DNA from: Isoetes taiwanensis
Lineage: Eukaryota > Streptophyta > Lycopodiopsida > Isoetales > Isoetaceae
Length of the DNA stretch: 64,000 nucleotides
Assembly: GCA_021234155.1 (NCBI GenBank)
Contig: JAJEKV010000062.1
Location: 5,332,497 to 5,396,496, forward strand
Direction of reading: 5' to 3'
In this document: positions 11,180 through 23,338 of the stretch, in pieces
Layout: every line of letters begins with the position of its first letter
Position numbering within the stretch: position 1 is the first letter of the stretch
The notes under the pieces: model-generated
The model's input: only the letters and a program-made list of their open reading frames with translations
Databases searched by the model: none
What the model was told of the DNA's origin: nothing
Position numbers and translations under genes: made by a program

Positions 11180-12520
11180 TTTCTTATACCACAAAGATAA
11201 GCTATGTACCGAAACTGTGAGTACGTAAGCTTATTCTCGCATGACACACAATAATAAATGCCCTATAGCGGGACATGCAAAGTTTCATGAAACCTATTTC
11301 AAGATCCGCCCGCTTATTTCGCCTTCTATGAAGAAGGACATTGCCGTGTATATTATGCAAAGGTCGTGTCGCCAAACCAAGGCCGAAAGCAGCTATGGAT
11401 CCCCGGGGAATTGCAACCTCTAGACGCCCAATGCCAAATGGGAAGTGATAACCATGGACTTTATTGTCGGCCTTCCACGCATTCGGGTTATGATGCATTG
11501 ATGGTAGTGGTCTAATTAAATTATCGGGTGATGGCTCATTTTTGCCATGTCGCATTCACGGATACAAATTTTCGGACATCGCTTTGCCGCTCACAAAAGA
11601 GATCTTCGACATATGGAATGCCACGAAGTTATAGTATCCCGGCTGTGGATCCCAAGTTTGTAAGTGCATTCTCGAAAGATTTCTTTACCACCATCCAAAC
11701 CAAGCTTGCTATGATATCATCCCTCGACGCGATGGTCGGGCCAGAACGCATAAAATCGCATTATAGAAGATATGCTACGAAGTTATGTGTGGAGTAAGCA
11801 ATCACAATGGGCTTTATTATATTTACTTGGTCGAATTTGCATATAATAGCATGAAACAGAGTCTTCCATAATGTCTCCCTTCATGATAAATTATGGTTAT
11901 CAATGCCTTACCCGCATTACACATGGCATAACCCCGCTTCTAAGGTGGAGGTTTCTCAAAAACTCCTCTTGAAATGCAAGCCTTGGTTGAAGAAGTTCAT
12001 GCGTTACTTGCCGGCAAAGATGCGTGCCGAAGAGTGTCGCTGATAAGCATAGAACCCCACGAAGTCTTTTAGGTGGGCTAATCGGTTTGGCTCAAGATCA
12101 AGGTCAAACAAGCCAAGCTTAAGATTGGTAATCGCGAAGAAGTCGGCACCCGATGATGGGTGGACCATTCAACATCATCGAACGTGTTGGAGAACGAGCA
12201 TATCGCTTTGGATTTGCCACCCCACCTGAAGATCCACAAGGTCTTTCACGTGAGTCTTCTCTCAACACACCCCTGATCCGTAGAGGAGGTTTTGGATACC
12301 CCAACCCTCCTAGAAATGACAGAATAACAATCGAGATAGTGCCCGAAGCTCTTCTCGATCGAGCTTATAAACAAAACCAAGGAGTCAAATGTTACAATAT
12401 TTGGTTAAGTGGAAACACTTGCCAACCGAGGATGCTATGTGGGTGATGAAGATAGACCTTGAGAAGCAACTATCCGGACTTCAAAGCGAGAATCTCAGGG
12501 TCAAGCATTATCAACGATGC
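11180..12520 (+). pseudogene. Integrase and chromodomain remnant of chromovirus 1
   Basis: The integrase zinc-binding region and core are present only as pieces: CPIAGHAKFHETYFKIR near 11262, a DALMVVV fragment near 11490 and an RVMAHFCHVAF fragment near 11530. A C-terminal segment (12150-12260) matches the equivalent GPF-type region of the second element. At 12330-12500 a chromodomain is recognisable: EALLDRAYK in one frame, then VKWKHLPTEDAMWV in another. Chromodomains direct insertion towards particular chromatin and define chromoviruses. Several frameshifts and stops make the region non-functional. Confidence 0.75.
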
Positions 12521-13120
12521 TATCAACCCCGCTCCGGGTAAGCTTGAAGGCTTCATTCTGCCAGAATCATGCAATAGAGGGGTAGATGCATCGTGGGTGA
12601 TAATAGTTACCGATGATGAGATCGGACGTGGTGTATTGTCAATGTAGGCATGACCGAACCCTTGGGAAGCATGTAGTTGATAGGCCGCTCATCCCTTGCT
12701 ATAATAGGAACTTGACCATTCCTTACCAGCAATGAATTGCAAACCATAGGCATGATAGGTTCCCTTGTAAATAGGTTTTTCTTCTATTTCATTATAGGGG
12801 TGGTCCCTTCAACCACAACCTATTTATATTATCTACATATACTAATGTATTGACATGTGCAGTGCCGCTGAGCAAGATGCGTGACCTGATGACGGTCGCT
12901 TTCTCCTGACCCGACTTCTCCGCTTTATTTTGTCTACACGCCTTGTTGATGTTGATATTGGACTTCGGTCCTTGAACTTTTTTACTTGTGATGATCATGT
13001 GAAATGCACCTCTAAGTGCTTAAACCGTGTCAAACTTTAAAGTTTTAATGTATTACCTTTTCCATAATCTAAATTTCTATGTTTGTATCTAACCACAATG
13101 CCGAGAACAACATTATTTCT

Positions 13121-13132
13121 AAGGGGGGAGAA
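13121..13132 (+). other. Polypurine tract of chromovirus 1
   Basis: AAGGGGGGAGAA lies directly before TGACGTG, the start of the 3' LTR. Polypurine tracts prime plus-strand DNA synthesis. The second element has the related AAGGTGGGGAGAT at the matching place. Confidence 0.7.
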
Positions 13133-14728
13133 TGACGTGTTCCATGTATTTATACCTTTTCGATAATGATAAAATAATGTAATCGACACGCCACTAGTAA
13201 AGGTATGCCACCATGGGGTATCTTGACCTAGGGGTTGACCTAAAAGGGATTAAATTAGCTATGCTAAATTAATCCTTAAAGGATAACCACCCAACCAATT
13301 AAATTGGACTAATTGATTATTTAGGTGAGCGCCACCGGCCTAACCTCGACACAAGCATGGGAAATTCCAATTTGGGTCATCAACTTGACCCCTAGCCCTA
13401 ATTGACCCCTAATCGATCAAGAGGAGCAAAGCACCGAGCACCTACCCTTGCTAAGCGCCTAACTTACCTCGCGGTGTCAAGTGTCGAAAGTCCAAGTCCA
13501 GTGAAAGATGGAAGTACCAAATGACAATGGATCCAAAGAACTTCGTGGGTGGGTGGTTAGTATAGCTTCATGTTCTCGAGTAGCTCTGCTGGGCACTTGT
13601 TGTGTGTTCATTTCTTCCTTCTCTCCATGCTTTTACTTGTAGGAACCAACCCTTGATTGCAAAGGTGAGTTCTCTTTATTTCGATTCTGGTCTTGCTCTT
13701 AAAGGATGGATTGATAGTTCTTTGTATAGTATTACTCGAAATGGGAGAATTAGGGGGAGGGGGTAGAGACCTCTGAAGCCATGTTTAGTAGTATGCTCCT
13801 AGGTTGATCCCTCAGATTTCCCATTAAATGCGGCTGCAGCCGTGAGACCACCGGTCGAGGCTATGGAATGGCTTAGCACCGTAGAAGGGACGCAGCGGGC
13901 TGGGTGGGGGTGGGGTCTTGCATGAACATAAAAGGCTCCCGAGACTTCTACATGGGCTAGGCCGATAGCCACCACGAGGGCCGGGTATGGGTCCGACACT
14001 CTGGTGTAGAGGTGTGACCCGTATGGGGCACCATGCACTTTGAGTAGATTTAGGGTGAGTAAGCTCTGCACGGATGCGGTGTGATGCGCCCGTGTATTCT
14101 CTAACTCACCCATGGAACCACCGCTTGATCTTGGAAGGGGACGCTTCCCGACCGCCTCGCTTGGACCGATGCTTCATGAACCCCTGGAGTAGGCTCAAGG
14201 GTGATACCTTGAGTCTGCGGCTCCTAAGGCTATAGTGATGCCATAGCATGAATCGGCCGTATCTCGCAAAGTGTGCAATGGGGGCGGATGGAGTGGACAA
14301 CCCTAGCCAATGTTCTATTCCAGCCAACGCCAAGTTATACCTCTGTCTGTTGATCTCTTGAGACCGAACCGTCAGTCCACCCTCACAGGAGTCTAAACCG
14401 GGGTAGAACCTGGGATTTGGGGTGTTTTTCCTTAGGATTAGATGCATATTCTTTGCCGTTAGTACTTGGATGGATGTGCCACCCTTCGTGGTGGTTATTT
14501 ATATATATGATTTATGATGTATGCTAATATGTATTCACGCTTCCGCGACGTAGGAGTCCCATTGAAGGCGTGGGCCGAATGACCCCTCCGTGTCCTTCAC
14601 TCGGGCATCTTTCTATAGATGGCCCGAGATAGACGGAGGGCCCTGCTCATGGCAAGATGGTTGCCATGGGAGGGTAAAGTCCCCGTATGTATACGGCCGG
14701 GTGCCGTATATGTTCAGGGAGCGTCACA
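13133..14728 (+). repeat. 3' LTR of chromovirus 1 (about 1.6 kb)
   Basis: The LTR begins TGACGTG after the polypurine tract and probably ends at GCGTCACA near 14728, so its ends are short inverted repeats. An internal stretch (about 13730-14450), including GGGGGTAGAGACC and GGCGGATGGAGTGGAC, matches 45.38-45.99 kb in the LTR of the second element. The exact right end is inferred from the inverted terminus, because no second LTR of this copy is available for comparison. Confidence 0.65.
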
Positions 14729-15490
14729 TTCTCAGAGGGGTATCCCCCTTGATCCCTGGCTGGAAGGAGTAGCAGAGGGTCAAAATCGCTCTTCCAACGA
14801 GATTTATCGTGTTGTTATCCACCTTCATCGGGTTCCAGAGCGTCGCGTCTATGAGATTAATCGCATCACTCAACTACCTGCTCATGATGATCCCGATTGC
14901 GAATGAACTTCTGCATTCATGTATGCTATGCCTCTTATATGAGTTCTAAATTCTGTTATAAGTATGTAACTATAAGTGATATATGTGATCCATCTATTTA
15001 CCGCACATTTTCAATTTGGAAAGCTCTTGGCCATTTTCCTTACATGTAGATTCTACATTCAGATAAGCATTCTCGCTAGCAGTTCGTATCAGTTTGCTTT
15101 TAGACCGTAGTCGCGGTCGCGAAAATTGCGCCCAAAAAACGTTGAATTTGCTATTTTTTACACCGCGACGACGGTTGCGAAATAGACCTTCCCACGTATC
15201 GTGGAATAGTCATTTTACCGCGTCTACCGGTGGCCGCGTCGCGAGTAATATTGGTTATTCCATAACTAATTCCCAACTTCATTCGCATCGTGGCCACGGT
15301 GCAATTACTTGTCATTCATCAATTGAATACCAACTAAATTCGCACCGTGCCCACGCTGCCAACCTAACATATTTTAAACATTATAGTTGTACATGATGGT
15401 CAATAGTTATATATTAATATGAATTTGTTCATACAATTGAAACCCCGTATATATCTTCTACCCCGTCGATCCTTGTGGATCGCCAACGCT
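14729..15490. other. No recognised gene; CG-rich degenerate repeats at 15,095-15,375
   Basis: After the LTR there is a short open stretch (14730-14906) that I do not recognise. At 15095-15375, CG-dense motifs such as AGTCGCGGTCGCGAAAA, ACCGCGACGACGGTTGCGAA and CCGGTGGCCGCGTCGCGAG repeat loosely, separated by AT-rich sequence. Their function is unknown. Confidence 0.4.
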
Positions 15491-18219
15491 TTAACTTGTC
15501 TCGGCCGCACTAGAGCTACACCATATTTGCTTTTTTTTTTTCCGCTCAACTTTTCTCCTCAATATTCTAGCCAACGCCGTGTCTTGTTTAGATTTATCTT
15601 TTTTCTCTAGCTTGCAGATAATCCTCCTATAGAACCATTGGCACAATGAGTTACCACACGAACCTCGATGTTGTGTGAACCTGAAAAAAGCATTCTTGGC
15701 TTGCTTATGTGACTTCTCCATTCCCTGTGTATTCCATATTCCCAAGCTCCCGTACTCTTTGGCAAACCACAAGCCATGGGCGTGAAGTATATGAATGTAA
15801 TGTGTGACATTGCATTCTCCCCATGCTTGTATAAACGACTTCGTGAATTCAGTTACTGCTACTTTGAATTCATCTAACTTTCCACCCACCATTTTCTTCT
15901 CTGCCATCAAAGTTACCCGTATCGCCGTCCGGTCGCCACTTTAATTTCCTAGTTTTGCCCTCCCACGTGAAGTACGGTCATCTTCTGCTACCAGCAAGTC
16001 CTTATACCCCTCCCACTTTCCAGTTGGCAATGATCCATTCTTACGTAATTTAGTACAAGGCAGAAATCTTTTCGCTTTCACCCCACCCATGGATGGTTTA
16101 CAAGGAACCTTGCCTCCCTTCTTAGGATCTTGCAAGATTTTATAGTCACCACCATGAAGACCAAGATCAGAAAGTACATTCTCAACATCTTTCATACACT
16201 TTTTCTCTGGCTGATTGTGGAGACTTATTCCAAGCAAAAAGAATGCTCATGTACACCATCTTATCCACTATTCTTAGAAAAGCATGGAGAGTGCAGATAT
16301 GTACTCTCTTCACAGGAATTGCAAGGACGGGGATCAAAGTTTCGTCCTCCTTCTCACGCGTTGGTTCAGCATCCCCTTATCATCTACCCTAGCATACAAA
16401 CAAGAAGGACATGCATGGGTAGTCTTACCGTAACCATGTTTCATGTTATACATGCACTTGATGGTCTTTAGATCAGCAGCCAAATGCCATTCAACCTCGT
16501 GAATCTCCGTAGCCAGAACCTGAAGCTTCTCTCCGACTCCATGAGCGGCAATAATAGTAGGAATAGGTGTCTCATGAAGACCCAATCAAGAACACCATGA
16601 TTTTCTTCCCAGACTTGAAATATCCCTATCCAAAGAAATATGGTCCTCCTTGAACATAGAACTTACCTTCCTCATTATCAATTTGACAGTCTTGTTCATT
16701 AATGTCAAAGAAACCCTCTCATACTTTTCACCTTTGATCAGTTCCATCTCATCCAAATTTATAGCAATTTGGAGTTTCCTGCACATTCTTCCACTTTCAT
16801 ATCACAGTATGAACTAAATGTAAGAAGCATTTTAGAGAGATCCATCCAACAATTATTCTTCTCATTAAGAACAAATAGATCATTTCCTGAGCCACCTTTC
16901 TTCTTACTTTTCCCAGTGATTAGTGATCCCAAAGTGCACGGATGTGGTGATCCGTACATCTCTCCCAAATGTTTGTGTACTTCAGCATTCCTCTTTGTCC
17001 CCGCTTTGCTCTAACATAACCGAGTCTTGGCGGTGATGGTCTCAGACACCCTCGTTGCATGATACCATCCCGCAAAACATCTAAAGAGAGAGCATGTAAG
17101 CTTGTCGAATCGATACCCACATTGTCACATAATTCTTGCATGCTATCGCAAGACTTTGACTCTTTCCCAATTCAGTAAGCACATGTTCAACAAATGCTTT
17201 TCTTAAATGGTTAGCTCCGAAGCTTCAACATATCTATAACATCATCTTTAGTTACAAGCTTTTCAACAAACTAGCCATATTACAAGGTTTTCTCTTCTTC
17301 TTTTCAGCCATAGTAGGATCCACCAGATTTTTAATAGCGTGGATCCTTCTTCTAGAGCCCCCACCACTAGGGGCAAGTACATTTAGGGCCTTCAATTCTT
17401 TTTTTCCTCTCCGGTTTGTCATTGTCCTCAGAGCATCTCTTCAATCCTTGTTTGAGTGACTCCACCTCCATAGGCAACCGTTGATTGGAAGCTTGCAGTT
17501 CATCTGTGTTCTTAGACCTGTTGATTAAGAAATAGTTACACTGTTGGAGGTAATTATAGTGTGCTATCATATTGCAATGCACTCCACACAATTGAGTGTA
17601 CATTGTTCTCAAATGCACATCAGAATGACTTGAAATATTATTGCAATAGCCAAACAGACCTTGATTACCCTTACAGGCAAAATTAATAAGCCCCGATGCA
17701 GAATGAAATTCAGGATGTCTTCTGGTGATCGGATCGAGGGGATACAGTTCCCCATGCGCCCAGAGATCAATATTCATTGCACCAGAAGCTCGAAGAGCAT
17801 TCTCATCGACATGTTTCTTCCGATTATATTGATTTTTATAGGGCAAGCAATTCTTGGGCACCTCCACCTTGAATTGGCCTTTTACTTCACGATTCAAAAA
17901 AGAATTACTCATTGTCATTGCCCAAAATTAATAGAACAGTTACCTCTGCCATAGATCAATTGTGAGTCGCGTGATCGCTTTCCGAGCTCCACAAATGGCG
18001 ACCAAATTCATGCAATTCTTCGCCAAAATACGAAAAGAAAACTAGAGAATTCCTTCTGGATTTGGGCTTAGGATTGACATCAATACTAAATTCAATGCCC
18101 TCCAAAGCTTTGGCTTCAATTGAGGCATTCTTGAGGTGGCCCGCTCGAAGTCCCTCTAGCTTCAGCCGGTGGGGAAGGTGGGGAGGGAGGGATTTATCGC
18201 GTAATGAGTAAAACAACAA
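15491..18219 (-). pseudogene. Unrecognised transposase-like gene remnant
   Basis: On the minus strand, open segments follow one another in consistent order: 18219-17956, 17918-17367 (183 codons, with a hydrophilic C-terminal tail), 17141-16920, 16968-16759, 16786-16586, 16585-16334, 16237-15941 and 15910-15491. The last contains YIHILHAHGLWFAKEYGSLG followed by IWNTQGMEKSH. A G-x-L-G then QG-x-E-K-S-H pattern of this kind occurs near the C-terminus of several poorly named eukaryotic transposase-like families, where the glutamate may be the third acidic residue of an RNase H fold; this is an inference. The segment at 16585-16334 has a possible CPSC pair. Stops and frame changes divide the segments, so it is either a decayed single gene or one with many short introns. 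I cannot name the superfamily. Confidence 0.4.
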
Positions 18220-18474
18220 GTAATAATGACGCTTAACAGTCTTCTGTTGCTCCGTATCGAGGTTCTAAGGTTCTGTGGGGGCTTTTGCCCATACCGCAGG
18301 TTCTGGTACCAACTAAAAATCCAAATTTGGGAAGGGCTTATGTATGCAGGGCGTTAATAGACTCCACCAAACCTCTAATGCATAGATACCTTTTCGATTT
18401 CCTTTTCGTTTGGAGCTTGGGAGATATTTTGATTATTTGAGACATCAAGGACTTTATATAGATACTGGCTATTG

Positions 18475-18890
18475 AGGAAGGAAGGAAGGAAGGAAGTATA
18501 TTTTAACGTCCATGGAGGCCAACTGGCCTACGAGACTGTCACAATACAATATATCAGATAGTATCCAAACACAAAAGAAAACTACAAAAAGCCCTATACA
18601 ATGTGTCTCTACCACTGGGACGAAAAAATCCTCCATGTGGGAGGAAAAACCCTTGTAGTAGGAGTTCAAATTTCCTATTTGGGCGTTCAAATTCCTTGTG
18701 CTGTGAGGGGGCTATGAGGGACTCTCTGACGGTGGAGACTTGCAGAATGTAGGACGCGAGACGTGCAACCATTGGCGAGGCCGCATCTGAGATCGGCATG
18801 AGCTGCTTGAATGTGTGCATATGCTGGACACTCCTGTAGAGAATGGTGTTCATCCTCTACTATCTGCATGTGGCATTGAGGAGATAGCGT
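18475..18890 (-). mobile_element. 5'-truncated LINE, 3' end with (TTCC)n tail
   Basis: Read on the minus strand, the element encodes the C-terminus of a LINE ORF2: VEDEHHSLQECPAYAHIQ, the E-x-H-x4-C-P zinc-finger-like signature seen after the reverse transcriptase in many LINEs. It then runs through a 3' UTR ending in GGACGTTAAAATA and a TTCC repeat (18475-18496). The same 3' motif ends the copies at 20.9, 22.2 and 22.3 kb. Only about 0.4 kb remains, and upstream of about 18,890 the similarity stops. 5' truncation is typical of target-primed LINE insertion. Confidence 0.7.
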
Positions 18891-19469
18891 TGAAGTTTAC
18901 ATGCCAAGAATGTCTTCATGACAAAGCTCATTTAAACCATGTGATTCATGTATCTCATATACAATGAGGTTAGAAACAAGGCTAGAAACTCAAAACTCAG
19001 GTAAAACCATTTTCCAGATGCAATTATTCAAGCTTGGATGCGTGCTAAAAATATGTCACAATTATGTCTAGAAATAGAGTATTCACACTTAAATGAGATC
19101 TTGATATGTTAGAATCATGCAATGGATGTATGTTATTATATGTTCAAGCTGAAGAATACAAACTACATGATGGCCAGAACTACTTATTTATGTTTAGAAA
19201 GTTTAAATATTGACAATGCATGTTAATGTGTCCCAAAATCTAATCTTTGGTATGGGCCTTAGAATGATAAAGCTCATCTACTACCCCAGCTATATGCAAC
19301 AAAGTTAACCTAAACATTCAGATCTAACACATTCCTTCAATTGCATTATCTTTTTCTATTGTCTCTAAAATATACTTAGCTTGAGGCAAAAGATAAGTAT
19401 CCAAAACAAGTTAATATACTCAAGTTAATACAAGGCATGGTCTATTTTCCATCTAAAAACATCCTCTCC
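18891..19469. other. AT-rich, no gene seen
   Basis: No reading frame, repeat or RNA gene stands out between the two LINE fragments. Confidence 0.5.
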
Positions 19470-20910
19470 CCTCTTGCACCAGGTCATCCGCCAGCTCATC
19501 TATGCAGACGATGTTGCTTTCTTGGCCCACCAGGCTATCGCGGTCTCACACGGATGCCCTAGACACATTTTTTCAGACTCGGACATCGCGGCGTCAATCG
19601 GCCAAGACCAGGGGGTGGTTCTCATATCCTCTTCCGCGTCACCCCATGCCTCCTGCACTCACATATCGGGGGGGCGACACAGTGATCCAGCCCACCTACA
19701 AGTGCCTGGGGTGGAGTTCCCCTCCCCTGCATTTCTGCGGGAAGTCTATCCGTATTGGTGTGTGAGCCGGTGGAAAGCTTTATGCCATGCGGAACAAGTC
19801 ACCCGAGGCGAGCTCTATGATTGGGGCCATCGGTCCACATCTGTTCAGAACTGGTCGAACCGATCGCATACATCACCCGAAGTCGAGGTTTGGGGCGATC
19901 GTCTTTGGCGACACAGGAATGACGGTCTGGCATTTTGTACGGGCGCTTGGGGTGAACCTTGATCCCCTATCGGTCTTATGGGGAAGCAGGGATTCTTGCG
20001 GCGGCGTGTCTCGACCCTTGATAGACACATCGTCTATTTTTGAGGAAAGTGGTTACTATGGGTGATGCTCGGCTCCGCGCACGGCTGGCACGTGGCCATG
20101 GGTCCGGCCGGCGGCTTAGGGCCCGCTTGGAGGGGTAAGAGAGATCGATGGTTAAGCGGATGGAGCGTCGCGGGAGCACATCGCGTCAGTAGGTGGGAAC
20201 AAATACGGCCCGTGGGGCAAACATGGGAGTACCTAGATCCTTGTTTCCTTGGCAAAACTCACGGAACCCCTGGGCTCTAGAGCAGGTCAAAATGGCCCAT
20301 TACAAGGAGCACATCAACCCGTGTTAGCACCTGGGCCACAGCCTACGTTCCCAGCCTTGCCCCCTCGAAAAAGCATCATTGCCTCCATTCAGCCCACGGT
20401 GCCCACCATCTTAGATCGCGACGAAAGCGGTGGATTGGGGGAGCCCGCCCGGGGCGGGCTCTGTCGGTCTTTGTCAAGCGGGTGCCATTGAGGATGAGTC
20501 TCACACTTTCCAGAGTTGCCCAAATGCTCACCGGACCGGGCCGATACGCTCCCTTAGTACGGCGGACTTGCCCTTGCATTTGCCGATGAACACACCGGGT
20601 CGATGCGTGCCTGGGTCGCGTACATTGAGTATCCCCGGACTCGCGAGGTCACCTTTTGCCCTACTTTGGCTCACGATTAGGCACTACGGGTGTGGTGCAT
20701 GACTGTATATATTTGGGTGTTTCTGCATTTTATATGTTAGAACGGTTTTGTCAAAGCTGATTGCCGCCCGCGGTTTTCCCTCGAAAACCCTTCCGGCGGG
20801 GTTTTAATCCGGCAAGAATCCGCTTGTTAACGTTTGTATTGGGTCCCATAGACCGATTGGTCTTTGTGGACGATAAAAGTACCTTCCTTCCTTCCTTCCT
20901 TCCTTCCTCA
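19470..20910 (+). mobile_element. 5'-truncated LINE with reverse transcriptase fragment and (TTCC)n tail
   Basis: QLIYADDVAFLA at 19492-19527 contains the polymerase YADD box (19501-19512) of non-LTR reverse transcriptases. The remaining ORF2 C-terminus is broken into frames and ends with an EDESHTFQSCPNAH block at about 20490-20530, matching the zinc-finger-like signature of the 18.7-kb copy. The 3' UTR (20760-20880) has a TTTCCCTCGAAAACCCTTCC block and GGGTCCCATAGACCGATTGG, then a (TTCC)n tail at 20883-20908. ORF2 supplies reverse transcriptase and normally an endonuclease, but the N-terminal half is absent and the rest is frameshifted. Confidence 0.8.
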
Positions 20911-21919
20911 TGCACTAACAATAGGCAATGCTTCTTTTTATCATTCGTCCAACTCTTAGCCACATTTCTTTTAACACATTATACTACAATTACATTTCAA
21001 TTTAATCATTGCATACCAATGTTTCTGCCAGTGAGGGTGTTGTATCCATAAACCTCTCCAGTCATTTGTGATTGATCCACATGCATCTCAATCCCCATTA
21101 CATAAAATTCTTCAATCAACATGCTTCCAATCCTTGATCTTTAAATTACTAAAAGACACATATTTCCTGACAAAATAGTAGTTAAAGCCCGTCAACGCCG
21201 GCCACTGTTACTAGTATTAATGGTTTATATATTATTCATGAGCCGACATTTTTTGAATTTATATTTTTTTTTCTACATCAAAAAAACTTCATCTCCCATA
21301 ACACACCAAAACAAAAATTTGAACATCATAACACACTAATAGTTAATCATATACTTATAACATCATAGTTTGAACTATATTCAATGCAACAACATCCTTC
21401 TATATATGGTGATCAAATTGCACTTCTCTTTAAGTCTTGAAGGAAGATGTTATACAACCAAATGGGGCATCTAGAAGGAAATTGACCATCTGTTCCAATT
21501 TTTTTTTTAAGACGCACATCTGGTATATAAGATACAACTATCAGTTATATGTGGATTTGAGATACTATAACTGATAATATGGTAGGTGGTGGTTCCTAAA
21601 AGATCTTAAAGATCTTTTTAATTCTTTTAAGGAAAATGGAAAAAGTAGTTAGGCTAATTCTGAAAAGAAAATTGGAATACTTATTTTTAACTAAAGTGAA
21701 TTTTATTTTCTTTAAAAAGCCTCGTTGTCAAAGTGGTCATGCATCGTTGTAAAGCTGGTGAGGAAGAATCCACTTCAGCCATGTATAATGATGGGGGTAT
21801 AGGACCTATTTGGGTATGTTGTAAATTATCTCATAAGCCACCGCTTCCCATGGATATTCAAATACTGCATCTGTCTGTCCGTTCGTCCATCTTAGATGCT
21901 CTGACACACTGCTACATCA
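20911..21919. other. AT-rich, no gene seen
   Basis: Low-complexity AT-rich sequence. A short open stretch at 21733-21939 has no recognisable features. Confidence 0.5.
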
Positions 21920-22202
21920 GTTACTCACATCACCTATGATAGCCTTTGGGGAGCTTACATCCTGCAGATTTGGCCGGTCGGACTTGCTCTTGGGGGCATG
22001 GTATTTGAGAGCCCACTTGTTAGGGTTTTTCCTCCCAAGTGGGGTTTCTTCATCCCGTAGCTTGGGATCTACCGCATGATTACATTGTTTGTTTTGGTGT
22101 TTGGCTTTTGGCTTTTGCCTCGTTCTTCTGCATGTATGCGGCCTCATAGGCCTCTCGGCCTCAGACGTTAAAATAAACTTCCTTCCTTCCTTCCTTCCTT
22201 CC
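21920..22202 (+). mobile_element. LINE 3' UTR fragment with (TTCC)n tail
   Basis: The segment ends in GGCCTCATAGGCCTCTCGGCC then GACGTTAAAATAAAC and TTCC repeats (22178-22202). This follows the same plan as the other LINE 3' ends here, a GGYCYCATAGRCC block, a purine-rich spacer and GACGTTAAAATA, but with a different stem sequence. No ORF2 coding sequence is attached. Confidence 0.65.
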
Positions 22203-22340
22203 ATCCAAAATTGCCCTAAAAATGGCCTAGATCACTTTAAGATAGTCATTTGACTATTATTCCGTGGACGTTAAAATAAACTTCCTTCCTTCCTTCCTTC
22301 CATCCAAAATTGCCGCAAAAATGGCATAGACCACTTTAAG
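22203..22340. repeat. ~114-bp tandem duplication including a LINE 3' tail
   Basis: CCATCCAAAATTGCC, followed by a shared CACTTTAAGATAGTC block, occurs after the tail at 22202 and again after a second TTCC tail near 22300. Between them the short LINE 3' end GTGGACGTTAAAATAAAC recurs (from about 22263). Flank and tail were duplicated together. Confidence 0.65.
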
Positions 22341-23338
22341 ATAGTCAAATAGTCATTTGACTATTTGACACTAACTTTATCAAGGCACACAACGTCAAAA
22401 ATTAATTGAGTTGAATTGAATTTTGATTGCCACGTAGATTAAATAGTTTATGGGATTCAATACACTAAATACTATATAATTATTACTATGTTTAAAACCC
22501 ACCCCAAAAGGTTGAAGATTATCAAGGGAAGAATATTCAAGAGATGAAGAGAAAATAAATAAGGTGCACCAATATGAGTTACTAATACATGAATGTTCCA
22601 AGAAGAGCAATCGAGCACGATCTTAAATGAAATAGGCTTTCACCATCTTCCTTATAGCTGTCGCTTAATTCAAAATCGCACCAGGCCAAGCGAGGTATTT
22701 GTGCATTTTTTGTCCTTCTTTCAAAGACACTACAATTAGATGTATGGCCTAGTTGCAAAGTAAAAAGGGCAATAGTGTTATAGAATTTCATTTTACTCAT
22801 TCAATTTATGTTTTTTAGTCAATAAATTTTCTAAGGAAGTTGTAATAATGTCATGGTAATGTTGAGAGAATATGTTCGTCTTTGTACCAAACCATAATAT
22901 TACCCTATGCAATATAATTGGGCGTTGAGATAAAAGTAACAAGTTTTGCCTTCTCTACATAACCATTCAATGCATATCTTGCATTGACATGCATTGAATG
23001 GCGGGACATAATATTAATTTAAGAATTGTTTTACCATTTTCTTGATACACTATATATTGTAAGTATTATTCATAGATTTTATTAATATGTTGGAATTAGG
23101 CAATTATTGCCATTTGGCTCAATCAAACTACTATACCTTGGTGTCTTTTGACAAAAGAATCATTCCATGATTGATCATGGAAAGGACGAGGAAAGGGAGG
23201 AAAGTTCCCTATTGCTCATCATTGCTAACAAAATAAGATAAAGAAGAAGAATCAAGTTTATTTAAATTAGGGCTCCATGGTCCACAAGGTCAAACAAAAG
23301 CTAAATAAAGAGGGTGAGAAGATGATTTATTTGAAACA
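22341..23338. other. AT-rich upstream region of the 23.3-kb CASP-like gene
   Basis: No coding segment is recognised. It should contain the promoter and 5' UTR of the downstream gene, but no TATA box can be assigned with confidence. Confidence 0.4.

Larger units (their letters stand above)
7787..14728 (+). mobile_element. Decayed Ty3/gypsy chromovirus 1 (internal region plus 3' LTR)
   Basis: Gag, protease, reverse transcriptase, RNase H, integrase and chromodomain remnants follow each other in the Ty3/gypsy order on the plus strand, then a purine-rich tract (13121-13132) and a long 3' LTR beginning TGACGTG at 13133. Every coding part is broken by frameshifts and stops, so the copy is dead. 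It belongs to the same family as the element at 42.06-46.24 kb, sharing RNase H, integrase and LTR sequence, but is much more eroded. No intact 5' LTR is visible. Confidence 0.85.

Noticed and set aside
14730-14906. Short open stretch after the chromovirus 1 LTR as a real gene
   Set aside because: No recognisable domain, no splice context, and its upstream part overlaps the LTR end.
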